A stretch of 64,000 nucleotides of DNA. Source: Branchinecta lynchi (taxonomy: Eukaryota > Arthropoda > Branchiopoda > Anostraca > Branchinectidae). Made by a program: the position numbers and the translations under genes. The stretch covers positions 14,278,030 through 14,342,029 of the forward strand of contig JAKZAP010000016.1 of NCBI GenBank assembly GCA_023053575.1, written 5' to 3'. Positions 21,878 through 33,600 of this stretch are shown here, piece after piece. How positions within the stretch are numbered: the first letter of the stretch is position 1; each line of letters opens with the position of its first letter. The notes beneath the pieces are model-generated. The model worked only from the letters and a program-made list of their open reading frames with translations, was not told where the DNA came from and did not search any database.

Positions 21878-22560
21878 TAGACTCAGGGTACATTCTTGAT
21901 ATGCCAGCTAGCTCCCCGAATCAAGTTTGAGTCAAGTTTCCTGTTCCTTTAACAGGGGAAAAGGTACGGACATAGGGACTATCCGATTATTTGTTCTTGT
22001 TGCTAATAACATATGTGTACCCTTATTCCCTAGTGGGGTAACAGTATACAACACTAACGCAATTAGAAAAAACAGTATTTTGTTTTGACTTTGACAGTAT
22101 TGTGTAGCGGTGCACAGTACTAGCATACTCCGGGTCCCCAGCATTTGAGGATGGTTATAAAAAAGAGCTTAGTTCATGGTAGTAGACTGACCTCGGCAAG
22201 AGGCACGTCGTAGACACTAACATGTGCTTCTGACTTCTAATCGTTAAAAAGAAAGGAAGCCTGTAATATTAGAAAAGTAGTATCGAATACATTTCTTGAT
22301 AATTGAAGAAGGTCCAGTCATGATTTTAGTGACTTTTAGTGTTTATGTAATGTTTTTTTTTAGAACTAATTTCCTAAAGACGCACGTTTTAGAGTCGGTA
22401 TAAGGTTCCACTATTATGAACGACTAGCTTACGAGTACGTATGTTTTCTCAATAGTCAATCAAAAGATGAAAATAAGGATTGCGGTTGACGTTCTTGACA
22501 AGAATAGGGATCTTCATGAGCGTTCTGTTGATGGAATTGCCCTCACACCAGTTCCGCGCA
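21878..22560. other. No feature recognised
   Basis: Non-coding by inspection; no repeat ends recognised. Confidence 0.35.
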
Positions 22561-22563
22561 ATG

Positions 22564-22895
22564 GTATATAGTATCAAGAACAAATAATCATATAGAACCT
22601 CGGTCTCCCTATCTCTGTACTATTACTATATCGCTGTGAAACCATCTTGAGGAAAAATAGAAGACAAACCTGATTGGTTCTTTGGACGCGCCCAAGAGTG
22701 GGTCAGCGCGCAGAGTACGCCTCCTGCATTTTCTTTCTTTGCGATGAGCAACGGCGAAGATGGAAGTAGAGTAGACGGTTGAAAAGCTACAGTAAATACC
22801 TCTAGGCCCGTTGAGTTTTGTCGGGGTATTCATAATTGCTGCATGGTATCAAAGACAGAGATTCTTTCTGGTTATTTGTTCTTGATAGTATATAC
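22564..22895. mobile_element. Family E MITE with long inverted ends
   Basis: The left end (GTATATAGTATCAAGAACAA) pairs with the right end (complement GTATATACTATCAAGAACAA), and the similarity continues for about 50 bp through 'aatca..agaa.ctc.gtct'. The interior is repeated inverted at 21240-21465. Non-coding. Confidence 0.8.
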
Positions 22896-22899
22896 AGTA

Positions 22900-23377
22900 G
22901 ATCCATACGCTATGAACAGAAAAGAGATGTTTTTCTTTTTAAATTGAAGGGTAGTGCGAAACTTATCTTCAGGGAGGCTCGTACCTTTTTTTCTGCTGAC
23001 GGAATATAATAAAACACAGATACTATCAGAGTTCTAGTTAAGCGTTGATGATGGTGATGATCGTTAGGACAATAATAGGAACTAAACCGTATGATGGTGA
23101 ACTGGAATATGTTGAATTAGCGGGATCTCTTGGGAGCAGGATACAAGCTTCAGGAAACTATCCTGTCTAGAAATATTCTCCTACGGTATGACTGAAACCA
23201 TGAAGCTCGGTGATTTGTTTGAGTGTGAAAGCACTGTAATACAGACCTGACCAGAAATGAAAATATATTAAAGCAAGGTCACCTGTGCCTGTAACGGTCT
23301 TTTCTATCTTGCCGAAGATTCTATTGCCCTTTCTTATGCTTTTTCCATCATAAACATTATCATAAGTATAACGTTGT
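22900..23377. other. No feature recognised
   Basis: Non-coding, no assigned repeat. Confidence 0.35.
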
Positions 23378-23455
23378 TAGTGTCCGGAATTATTCCCCTT
23401 CCCTCTCCCTAGCTACGGCCAATCAGGTGAAATGATTTTAGTTTTCCGGACACTA
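23378..23455. mobile_element. 78-bp palindromic mini-element
   Basis: It begins TAGTGTCCGGAA and ends with the exact complement TTCCGGACACTA. Too short to code. Probably a heavily deleted MITE; the class is unknown. Confidence 0.6.
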
Positions 23456-23843
23456 GTTTAGTTGCTGTTTACCGGCTCGACTAGCGACAGTCTGTTTACT
23501 TTTCCTAGTTTTCGTTTGTGCTGCAAGATAATAAAAGTGACCTTTTTAATGAATTTATGTCGAAGAGAAAAGACACGACAGTTAGTCACTCGTATGGGTA
23601 CCATGCATTCGACAATCGGTCATGTTTGGCTCATTAGTATTTTAAAATAAAGCGCTTGTGGAACGAATAAAGGAGAAGAGTATCTCGACCCTATAATAAT
23701 CTAGCTCATACCATCTATCCTAGTCAAGAAGGGCCGAAATATCACCAATGTAGGCCAGCGTAGGCTGAAATATTACTCCTAGGGGCATCGCCCTTACACC
23801 CCTAGCCGAAAGTATAGTCACATGATAATGTCGTCACTGCATA
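23456..23843. other. No feature recognised
   Basis: No gene. The phrase GAAGGGCCGAAATATCACC at about 23728 resembles the GAAA side of the PLE hammerheads but lacks the CTGANGA side. Confidence 0.35.
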
Positions 23844-24313
23844 CAGTAGAGGTATGCTTATGTGAACGTCTGCTAACAGTGAACGATCGCCGAAGAAAAA
23901 ACTAAAACCCAAACCAGGTAACTTTTCCTAAAAATACTAGTAATAATCACTCACGCTTTTGTCACTTTTTGAATATTTTGGTAATTCATCTGCGAAAGTG
24001 ACTCAGCTGACACCTGGTTTGCTTTTTCTAATTTCAAAAGTTTGCCGCGAGGAACGCACATTCAATGGAGAAGATGGCGGTCCGAACCGTCAGATGCCTT
24101 CAAAAGAGGAAGGACCTTTTAATAAATTCAAAATCAAAGAAAGTTAATTGAATTTCTGCTTCAAGTTTGTGCCAGAATAACCCTAAAATAGTTGGCTGTT
24201 TGCTGATATCAAGTTCGTTATTTTTCTTTTCCATTTTACTTTTTTATATGCAAGTAAGAAAGCCAAGGTAGCGGAACAGTTAAAAAAGTGTTCACATAAG
24301 CATACCTCTACTG
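23844..24313. mobile_element. Tc1/mariner-like MITE, TA duplication
   Basis: 470 bp with perfect inverted ends of 24 bases starting CAGTAGAGGTATGC (23844-23867 and 24290-24313). Flanked by TA on both sides. TA duplication and CAGT-type ends are typical of Tc1/mariner. The 62-codon frame inside shows no transposase motif. Confidence 0.85.
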
Positions 24314-24541
24314 TACATTCATCATCTGAATTCAGTAAAACTAATTTAATTTGTTCGTCCGTCCGAGGAACTTACAGAGCTTCTTTCGTGCCTCGCTTTG
24401 TCGGTTAAAGAATACATTACGTCGGTCAAGGAGAAAAGCCAGTTGTTAACTATCCTAGGTCCGCATAGTCGAAATTTGGATTTGTATGGCAATTGGTATG
24501 AAACCTACCGTTGATTTGCGCTAGACAGCATTTTCAGATTC

Positions 24542-24585
24542 GAGCGATATGTCGGCCCGTCTTGGCAAGGGTCCTCTCCAGGCTC
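24542..24585 (-). ncRNA. Hammerhead motif, two core changes
   Basis: Stem I GAGC/GCTC is perfect and stem II retains CCCTT and its partner (ACGGG). Core reads CTGGAGA instead of CTGANGA, and GACA instead of GAAA, so it is probably inactive. Stem III is AUAU. Confidence 0.65.
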
Positions 24586-24765
24586 AAGCTACAAAAGTGA
24601 ACCTGTGATAAAATAAATACAAATTCTAGCAATCATAAGCATAAGTTAGTCTCCTCGTAAGAATTGCTTGGAGTTAAAGTTGGTGCTGAGATTTGACTTT
24701 TGACACGGCTGCTATTCTGCTGCTCAATCTTTATTTATTTTATCACAGGTTTACTCTTCTAGCCT

Positions 24766-24809
24766 GAGCCTGAAGAGGACCCTTGCCAAGAAGTGTCGAT
24801 AATTTGCTC
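24766..24809 (+). ncRNA. Hammerhead motif, degraded 3' half
   Basis: GAGC, CTGAAGA, GGACCCTTGCCAAGAAG and GCTC are recognisable, but GAAA reads GATA and stem III reads AATTT. Probably inactive. Confidence 0.6.
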
Positions 24810-24830
24810 GCGTAAAATCTGACGAAGTAT

Positions 24831-25635
24831 CCATTTAGAGCAGTCAAACAATCTAAACTTTGTGATGGATGATTGGCGGGTTCAGTCGGCTTAACTTCCT
24901 TTCCCCTTCTTCTTTTTTCGTTCACCATTACCCTCTCGACCCCTTCATGCATGCACTTATTCTCTTCCTTGGCTATACCATCTTTCAGACCGTAGAAGCG
25001 ACCGACAAGAAATATTTGAAGGGGCCAGGAGGACGTAGGGACAGCAATTTCCTACTCTAACTGGGGTTGGACGGACCTTTTTTGCTACAAGTTGATGCAG
25101 GAGCTGATGTTTTATTGTTGGGTAAAGAGCAAATAATAAAGACAAGTTTTAATTTTGTGATCTTTTTTATATATTTTGAAAACAAGTCAGGATTGGGTTG
25201 CAATTTCTGCTAGAAAAAAGTGGTGTTTTATCGTTAAAATGATACTTGATGGGATAGACAATTTTCACAAATCTGCTCGGGCCTGCTACAGAGGGAGTTT
25301 TTGGTTCCGTCGAAAGGAAGTCAGTCGATTTATCTTTCCGGCGACCATCTGGCGAAACTTTTTTTTTCCAGACGAAAATGAAAAGATGAATCAGAAGTGG
25401 AGATCAGCAGATCAAACCGACCATTCAGTCTGTCCCTACTAAGACTCCTAGCCCTAGGGGCAACTAACCGTCACAATTTTGTCCAATCACTTACTTTCTC
25501 GCATATTTTATGTTTTTCGATGGGTAGGTGCTCCCCAGGGGGTGTCCGAATGACGCCTCTGCCTAGACCCTCGTTTGGCCTTGTAATAGTACTAACGTAC
25601 AATCAGGTTTTCCTGCCGGATTTTCTGCACTTAAA
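24831..25635. other. No gene recognised
   Basis: Frames at 25176-25442 and 25397-25726 have no motif and no repeat counterpart. Nothing else identified. Confidence 0.35.
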
Positions 25636-25798
25636 GTGCGAACACACGATCAGGGTTGGGTGCTCCCGGTCTGGAATTCCTGCCCGGATTTTCGGCAGCG
25701 TCATCACTTCCATATGGAAAAGTTGATATTTTTTCAACTTGATGATGAAAGTGCAGGAAATCCGGCCGGGAAACCCTGATCGTGTGTTTACACTATTA
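25636..25798. mobile_element. Small MITE, AGTGYRAACACACGATCAGG ends
   Basis: Inverted arms at about 25636-25658 and 25776-25798 share ACACACGATCAGGGTT. Inside are CCGGATTT and GGAATTCC phrases in both orientations. It is about 160 bp and non-coding. Confidence 0.7.
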
Positions 25799-26939
25799 TA
25801 GAAGCTGGGTTGTAAAAATTGATGATACTGCTGGAAATCCGGGCAGAAATTCCAGTCCGTGAGGACCGTGAGTACCAGACTCCGTTCGTTTCTTCAAGGC
25901 ACAATGGAAAAGTCGCACTTTTGAATAATTTAATGGCTGAGCGCTTTTACTTTATCGCGCCACTTGCACTTAATTCATCGACAGAGAAGTTGAGAAATAA
26001 GAAGATGAGGTTAACTTGAGATCGATTAATTTAGGTTTCCATGGCTATTTGAACTTGACAAAGACGCCTGTTATTACTTAACTTGCGGCAGTTCGTGCTT
26101 GACGTGAGGAACCGTCGAAGCGTGCGCTGAAATCGCGAAGCATCGCGTCACATGTATCTTCTGCTTAGTTGCTTTTAGGTTGCTTGGTGACGGTCAACTT
26201 CTTTTTAGTAAGTTGCATTGGACTTAAGTTTCCTTCAAGGAGATTTGAAGCATGGAAAATAACCGGCGGCTTTTAGTCATTCACGTTCCAGCTAGGCATA
26301 AACGAACAGAACAACCCTGTTAAGTTTGTGGGATTTTCCAAAGAGGGACATAATTCTGCATATAAAACGCTCATACATTGTAAAATAGACTGTTGTACAG
26401 GGCATACGGTATTTTGCGGAGAGGGATCTAATTTTATATGAAAAATGTGCGCATACATGTATAGTAGACTTTCGGTCTGTCATAAGGGTAGTCTGCGTCC
26501 GTTTTTGCAGTCACATTTACGGAGTATCCGGCCAGTTATCGTAGTATCTGATACGATCTGATAATGACATGATATTTATTATTCTAAAAGCCGGGGGGGG
26601 GGGGGGGATACCACGCACGGTCCCTACAGTAGTAACTAATCGTGGTATCTGTCAGAGTTATGTAACTTTCACGATCACCAACCCAAGAGCCTAGTTTTTG
26701 GTCGAATTGGTGAAAAAGAAGTTTGGAACTAGTGATGAGAGTAGGCGGAGATAGGAGGATAATTTTTGTTATGGGGGGGGGGGGTCGACTTCTAGCTTCT
26801 AAATGTGTAGGCTATATTTGGCAATTTTCGCTTTGGCAAAGCAACCTCGTAGTATCAGATAGGCCGCTATGGTAACTGGGAAAAGGACAAAATGCAGATC
26901 CAGTTACCGTGGTATCAAGTATCTGCAAACACGCAACTG
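25799..26939. other. Repeat-rich, no gene
   Basis: It includes a roughly 110-bp imperfect duplication (26335-26470), degraded family D phrases (26515-26660 and 26850-26935) and G runs at 26593-26607 and near 26775. No coding sequence is supported. Confidence 0.45.
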
Positions 26940-27200
26940 GAGAGCGTGTTCCACGCTATTTTTGGCTTCAACGCTTCAAGGCTGGAACACATTTTTCTAT
27001 TTTGGGCAAAATATCGTGGCATGGGCTAATCAGGCCAATCATGTCACAGAGATCGTAGTTACCACGCTTACTGTGCTCGCGAGCGTGGTAAGCAAATAGT
27101 TATTTTTAATTACTATTTGGAGAAGGTTGGAACGGTCTGCGTAGTCACTTTTCACGGGGCTGGAACGGTAAAGTAGCTAATAGTTAGAAGGGGTGCTTCC
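26940..27200. mobile_element. Family C MITE, copy 4
   Basis: It opens GAGAGCGTGTTCCACG and contains 'aaggctggaacacat', 'aaaatatcgtggcatgggctaatc', GAAGGTTGGAACGGTC and AGGGGCTGGAACGGTAA-like sequence. The right end is degraded. Confidence 0.7.
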
Positions 27201-27264
27201 CTGTTAATCCCGGTGTCTCGTTTTGCGCTTTTGACCAAACTCGGTCAGTTTAACGGTGCTGACT

Positions 27265-27512
27265 AAACTTTAGCTGATTATCTATGGCTCGTGACGTCGC
27301 ACGGAAAGTCAATATTTTCCATTTACCAACGGAACTGATTGTCCCTAGAACGGTTTCTAAGTGTAAACGCGTCCGGTGCCTCGCTGTCCGCACGGCATCT
27401 ATATATATAGAAACAGATATATATTGTGCAGCATCAATCTAATCAAATTTCCCTATTTCTTCCATGACGTCACGATGTCACGGTCCGTAGATAATAAGCT
27501 AAGGTTTGGTTT
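27265..27512. mobile_element. Family F MITE, copy 1
   Basis: The left end AAACTTTAGCTGATTATC and the complement of the right end AAACCAAACCTTAGCTTATT are imperfect inverted repeats that continue through TCTAYGG.CCGTGACGT. The interior matches, in opposite orientation, 48032-48280. Confidence 0.75.
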
Positions 27513-28984
27513 CCACCAATTTAGTAGGCTTCCTTTGCATGTTTTATGTTGCTGTTTTGCAGCACAAGTCTTTAGGACTTTCTTTTTGCTGCAAAGAATA
27601 TTAGTTGTGTTAAGTTTTATTTGATGTTTTATTTTTTTATTTTTTTGGTTAAGCTTTTTTGGTTTGCTTGGTGTTCCTTGGCAAATGACGACAAGTATAT
27701 AGGAATCCAAAAACTGACGAACCATGCTAGGGCAAACGTAGAAAGACAAACGATAAGAGAAAACGTTCGAATTGGTTCGTTTGACTGGTGCGTCATTGCT
27801 GAAAATTTTTACTTAATGTCATGTAGTGAGCATTTACTTTTGCCTCTAAATGTCCTACTTCATTCGATTTTGAAAGCTACGGCTCTCAATTATCACAAAA
27901 GGAAATGATTGAAAACACAATAACCCCTTTTTCGGATACGTATTATTCTTTGAAAATTGCTATAAATTTTAGACCACCTTAGGTTTGTTGTTCGCCCCGA
28001 AAGCGGTCAAATAGAAGTTGTAGTCTAAGAACAGTATCAGCTAAGAGACAAGTTTTTCGGTTTTCTGTTGACGGAAAGACGAAAATTAAATAGTTTTGTC
28101 TATGGTTCGTTGCTGTAGTGCTCTTTCTCTTCTGTTGGACACTTCGGAGAGCCATGAAAGTAATTCAAAGCTGTTGCCATTATTTGGTTTTCGTAACTTT
28201 GACCGCACGAGGGCGCAGGAGAATTCTGGCAGTATTAAATAATTCTTCGATTTTTTTTTTGTTTACATTCGTCTTTTCGCTTATTCCACGTTGGATGCAA
28301 GTTGGGAACATTGACATAATACGGAGCGTGAGATCCTATGGTTTCTGCTTCCCTCTGGCACCCAGTTTACCTTTAAAAAAAAAAGTTTCTAAAGTTTACC
28401 TTTTTTTTGTATGTACTGTGCAAATGCCTTATTACAAGGCTGCATGTGATAAAATCATTCATTCATTCATTCCAGTTTCTCTCCATAACACTAGTCGAGG
28501 CATCCCCCAGGCGACTATTATAATAATAATATTTATTCGCATACTTAAAATAGCATACTGAAGCTTACCGTTCTAATTTCCCCACTGGGGCATACTGTTG
28601 TTGCATTTCGGTGCCTTCCCCTTTTTTTCGTTCTACGTTTGTTTTTCCTAAAATTCTCGTGTTGTATTTGTATTTGTTTTAGTTGTTAATTATCTTGTAC
28701 TAAAATTCTAGTGTTGATTATATTGACTATTATAATAATAATATTTATCCATTAAATAGGCGTTCCCATCTACAAATTCCACAGGGCATTGTTAACTCGG
28801 AATGAATATCGGCGAGGTGACCAACCACATCTGTTTTAAACTGATATACTTTTGGTTGCCGTTTATTCTCCATAGTTTCTACAGTTTCAAGTTTGACAAT
28901 TTCAGATGGCACTTCCAGATGAAGTAGTTTGACCTAGTAAGGATTAGCAAGTCTGCAGTTGACTTTAATGAGTTGTTATTATAG
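27513..28984. other. Upstream of UBA1 coding start; no exon proven
   Basis: It should contain UBA1 5' UTR exon(s) and a promoter, but none can be placed from sequence alone. TATAATAATAATATTTATTC near 28515 and 28735 and the ATTCATTC run near 28460 look like LINE/SINE tails. The 147-codon frame at 28118-28561 has no known motif. Confidence 0.4.
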
Positions 28985-29212
28985 GGGATGGAGAATGGAT
29001 CGAATCATGCCGCGATCGACGAGAGCTTGTACAGCCGTCAGCTGTACGTCCTCGGTCATGAGGCTATGCAGCGAATGGCCACGTCTGACGTTCTAATCTC
29101 AGGAATGAAAGGACTGGGAATCGAAGTAGCGAAGAACGTTGTGCTGGCTGGAGTGCGTTCCGTAACGATCCATGATAACGAGCCGATCTCGATATCCGAT
29201 CTGTCTTCGCAG
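28985..29212 (+). CDS. UBA1: UBA1 exon with Met1 (residues 1-75)
   Basis: Acceptor TTGTTATTATAG precedes GGG and ATGGAG at 28988, a good initiation context (G at -3 and +4). The reading starts [20 protein letters not shown] and runs through [12 protein letters not shown], the pseudo-nucleotide loop of the inactive adenylation repeat, to DLSSQ, where a CAG|GTCAGT donor ends it in phase 0. The acceptor implies at least one 5' UTR or N-terminal exon upstream. Confidence 0.95.
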
Positions 29213-30571
29213 GTCAGTGTTCTAGCATTCTTATGTAAATAAATAAATAATGTGCTTTGTTTCCGTAAAGGACACCTCGCACTACTTACTGTTTATGTTA
29301 TAATATTCAAACTATCCGAATAATGTAAAACTAAGCTCTGGCTGCTTTAAGCATTTTCCCTGACCCATTGACTTGGCAAAATTCAGAAAACCGGTTTTAC
29401 GCATTAATAACATGATACTCGGACACTAGCCGGGAGAGTAATGCGCATGGAAACTAGTTAACCTGGCAAGTGCAAAGATTAGTGAGTGTGTCGTTACTGG
29501 GTTCAAAGTATAACAAGAAATCTGGGTCTCCGGATCTGGGTCTCCGGGTTTAAGAATTAATGAATGCAGATACGTAAGTAGGTTGCATTGGCATTATAGG
29601 TACGACAGGTCCTTTAATAGCATGTATTCTACATGATTCATCATTCACGCAAATAAGACGTAACACGATTGTACAAATATACCTTTCATCTTAACTATAC
29701 TTATGAATATTGAACTTAACTAGAATTGATGGTGAAATGTTTGGTGAAATAGGGCACACGAGATGCCAGATAGCGTTCAGTTGCGAGTTTGTGGGTGGTC
29801 TTACTAGTCATGGAACCAAAAACAATGTGCCGCCAATAATTGCGTGCTTTTGCAAAAAATGGTCACAGTCCCATCTATCCTTTTGTGCTAATTTGACCAT
29901 TTTTATGGCACTTGCGCATACTCAAGTGCCGTATAGCGATCGTAATGTCTGTCGGTCTGCCCGCATTTTGCTAGTTTGGGCGCTTCACATAAGCTAGGAC
30001 CATGAAACTTGGCAGGCATATCAGGGACCCGATCAGATTAACTCGGAAATGAACACTTCCCCGATCTCGCCATCGTAGGGGGAGTGGAAGGATGGGGAAT
30101 CCGAAAATTAGTAACATGTATAACTTTGTAACTAGTAATCGTACGTGCATGAAACTTGACAAGTGTCAAGAACAGTGTCTGAGATGTTCAGTTTCAAATC
30201 CAGACCGGGTCTGAAAACTGGGGGGGGGGGGGCATCGGAGATCTCGTAAAGGCTTAAGGGATCGGGATGGAACTTGGTGGGAAGAACAAGCTTAAACCTC
30301 GATAGATTATTACAGACTGGATTGTGTTGCAGTTGGAGGGGGTCTCAGGAATTTCGGAGATCGCGAGTTATGGTACTTCCAGATGTTCTAGGACTATGAA
30401 ACTTGACAGGCATGCTATGGACTCCATCAGATTGACTTGAAAATGATCATCGTGGAGGGATGGGGAATCCGTGATTTTGGAACGCGTGATCAGACGTGCG
30501 AAACTCGGACAGATGTTCAGTTACAAGTCTCTCAGATGTTCAGTTACAAGGCTGGACCGGATCTGATAACT

Positions 30572-30613
<42 letters not shown>

Positions 30614-33600
30614 GGGAAACCTTGTGAAACGCTTAAGAGTCGAGGGATCGGAGTGGGACTTGGTTGGAAGAACAAGCTTAAACCCTGGATAGGTTATTGA
30701 CAAAACTGGACCGGACTTCAGGATGTGCTAGGATCATGAAACTTGGCATGCATATTTGAGACTCTACCAGATCGACCTGGAAATAGTCAATTCCCCGATC
30801 CGATTATAGTGGGGGGGATTGTAGGGATGGGGAATCCAGAAACTACTCACATGCATAATTTTGGAACGCGTGATCAGACGTGCGAAACTTGACAGGTGTC
30901 AAGAACAAGTGTCTCAGATGTTCAGTTTTCAAGTCGGGACCGGATCTGATCACTGGCAGCTGGAGGAGACACCCCGTATCTCGCGAAATGCTTTGAGTCG
31001 AGGTATCGGAGTGGTACTTGGCTGGAAGAACAATAGTAAACATACATTATTGAACAGCAGGACCGGGTCTCGTCGCTGTGGGGGAGTTTGGTGGGGTTTC
31101 CCGAAATTCCGCTGATAACGAGTTAAGATACTTCCAGGCGTTCTGAGACGACGAAACTTAGCACTCATTTTAGGGACACGACCAGATTGACTTGGAAGTA
31201 GTCGCTTCCCCGACCCGATCATCGTGGAGGGAATACGGAATCTAGTGACATTCATAACATTGGAACGGGTGGTCGTATGTAGATCAGACTCGACAAGACT
31301 CAAGAACAATTGTCACAGATGTCCAATTGCAAGTCTGGACCGGATCCGATAACTGGTGGGAGGAGCTGGAGGGGCAACGGAATTCTAATTAAACGCTTAG
31401 AGCCAGGCCCGTATCCATGAATTTTTTTCGGGGGGGGGGGGGTCGCCTGCTGGTCGGACAAAAAAGTACAAGAAACACGTAGATCAGAGATAAAAGCCTA
31501 TAAATGATTGTTTTTGTAGGTTTCGGGGGGGGGGGGGGGCCTTGCTTAGAGCCTCTGAATCGGGATGGAACTTGGTGGGGACCGTAAGCATAAACCCTAG
31601 AGCAGGACGGGACCGGGGCATTGTGGTGAAATATGACAGCCATATCAGGGACCGGACCCGATTGACTTGGAAATAGTCTCTTCCCCGATTTGATCATCGT
31701 GGAGGATGGATGGATATGGAATCCGGAATCTAGTTGCATGCATAGCTTTCAAATGGGTTATTGGAGGTGAATATAACTTTATGAGTGGCGAGAGCTAAAG
31801 TCTCAGATGCTCCATTTCAAGCCCGGACCAGTTCTGATAACCATGTGCGGAGTTCGAAGGGCGCCACGAGAAATCTCGTGAAATTCCTTCCAAATACTTC
31901 GTGGTTAGATCCAGTTAAGATACAGATTCATCGCAGCTAATGATTTGCTCCTGCCATCGATTGAGTCGTACGAGAATCGGAACCTGAGTACGACAAAACT
32001 TCTATTCTGAAACATTTGCCAATGAGTGGAAACACCATTTCAATTTAACTAGATCAACCCCGTCTTCTGATGAAAGGATTGTCGGGAGACAGATCCGACC
32101 TCGACAACTGAAAGCTTTAGTTGTAGGTTAATGACAAGTGCCAATTAATTTGCTCGCGCATGAAGTGTTGTGCCACATTTATTTTGAACTTAAATTAAAT
32201 TAAAACCATGTCTGACAAACATGCTAACTGTTCTTACAAGTGCCATATGAGTTTTCAGCTCCTGTCATTGGTAGAAAGGAGAATGGTGTTTATTGGTGCT
32301 ATTCTGCTGAGCAGATCGGTCAGTTCACCTCGTAGTTGCCAAATCTCATTTCTTCTGCAGGCCTGGGCAGGAATGACAATTGCTAGGTCCAACGGCCCAA
32401 AGAGAAGTGAGCGCTTTCTGAAAAACGTGATGAACCAAGGCCTTGGAAGATAGATGATAAAATACGCGACATATATATAGCAAACCAGAAAAGTCGGGAT
32501 GGACACTGCACCCGATGCACTGGATCGGAAAGATTATGCACTTGACTATTTTTTATATGGGACTCTATGGGCCATTTTTCTTTCTATGTATTCAGAACAA
32601 ATCTGGACTGTAGGTCTTGTTCTATAGTTCGCCGAAGATAATTTGTGATTATCTGCACAGTCTGCTCAGAGTTTTCCAGCCGAAGCACTTGCCAAACCAT
32701 CAACAAGATGTCTCCACTCGTTTGCACCTTATTTTGCTCAATGCTATAATGACGCTCTAAAAACATGAATAAGTAACCGATAGGCCAACAGAGCGATTTT
32801 ATTTAATAACCTTATTTTAGTTCTTTATCGCATATCTAGTGTAGTTTATTTACCCAGTTTGACAAATCAATTGTACATAATTTATCTAATTGTTTCTTTT
32901 GTCATTGGTGTATGATAATATTGTCGTCAACCGACGCTATCAGTGGATAACTTGGTATAAATAACAGATTGATGCAATGATTGAAATGGGTAGCAAAATA
33001 TTGGTGATGGTTCATCAAGTCCGCGATGTTTGGACCCGCAGATATCAGATTACTCATAAAGTAAGCTGGAAGTAAGCTCGACCAGCTTACTAACACGAAA
33101 TAACGAAAGCTCAGCTGCTCCAAGCGGTTTCCCGACTTGCTCGTAAGGCTTATATCGTTACCATTACAGACAGATCCAGCAAAGTGTTTGCCGGTGCTTC
33201 CGTTTTACCGACTTTCCAGGTTGTTGTTGGTGGGCGGGGGCAGAGATGGGCGAATCCGATCATGAAAGGATTCGAATCCGATTCCGGATCCACAATTTCA
33301 TGTTGAGGATTCGAATCCGGGATAGAATCCGACGTTAATAAAAAACAAATTATGTACATAGGTTATAGTTTAGAAATCAGAGGTGACAAAAAGCATTGAT
33401 ATCTCAGGTAATCAGGTAACGTGAGAGATTACTTAACATAGTTGGTGGCGTACAGTTGACACCAAGTAAATTGGATTGCCTAAGCCCACTCACTGTGTAA
33501 AAATTGGGAAAACGGAAATCGGAAAGATGTAGACTAGAAATTTGAGCGGATACGTAAGATTGGCGGTTTGGAATCCGAATCCGGCATAAGAAGCAGAAGA

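Larger units (their letters stand above)
24536..24830. mobile_element. PLE terminal fragments, inverted pair with two hammerheads
   Basis: Two PLE end pieces face each other: a minus-strand hammerhead at 24542-24585 and a plus-strand one at 24766-24809. Between them, 24660-24720 resembles the 2075-2110 part of the first PLE. The arrangement parallels that at 55.97-56.31 kb. Confidence 0.7.

Noticed and set aside
23728..23748. Additional hammerhead near GAAGGGCCGAAATATCACC
   Set aside because: Only the GAAA side is present; no CTGANGA and no stem partner upstream.
30521..30703. Proline-rich minus-strand frame
   Set aside because: Produced by the 38-base G run; no coding evidence.
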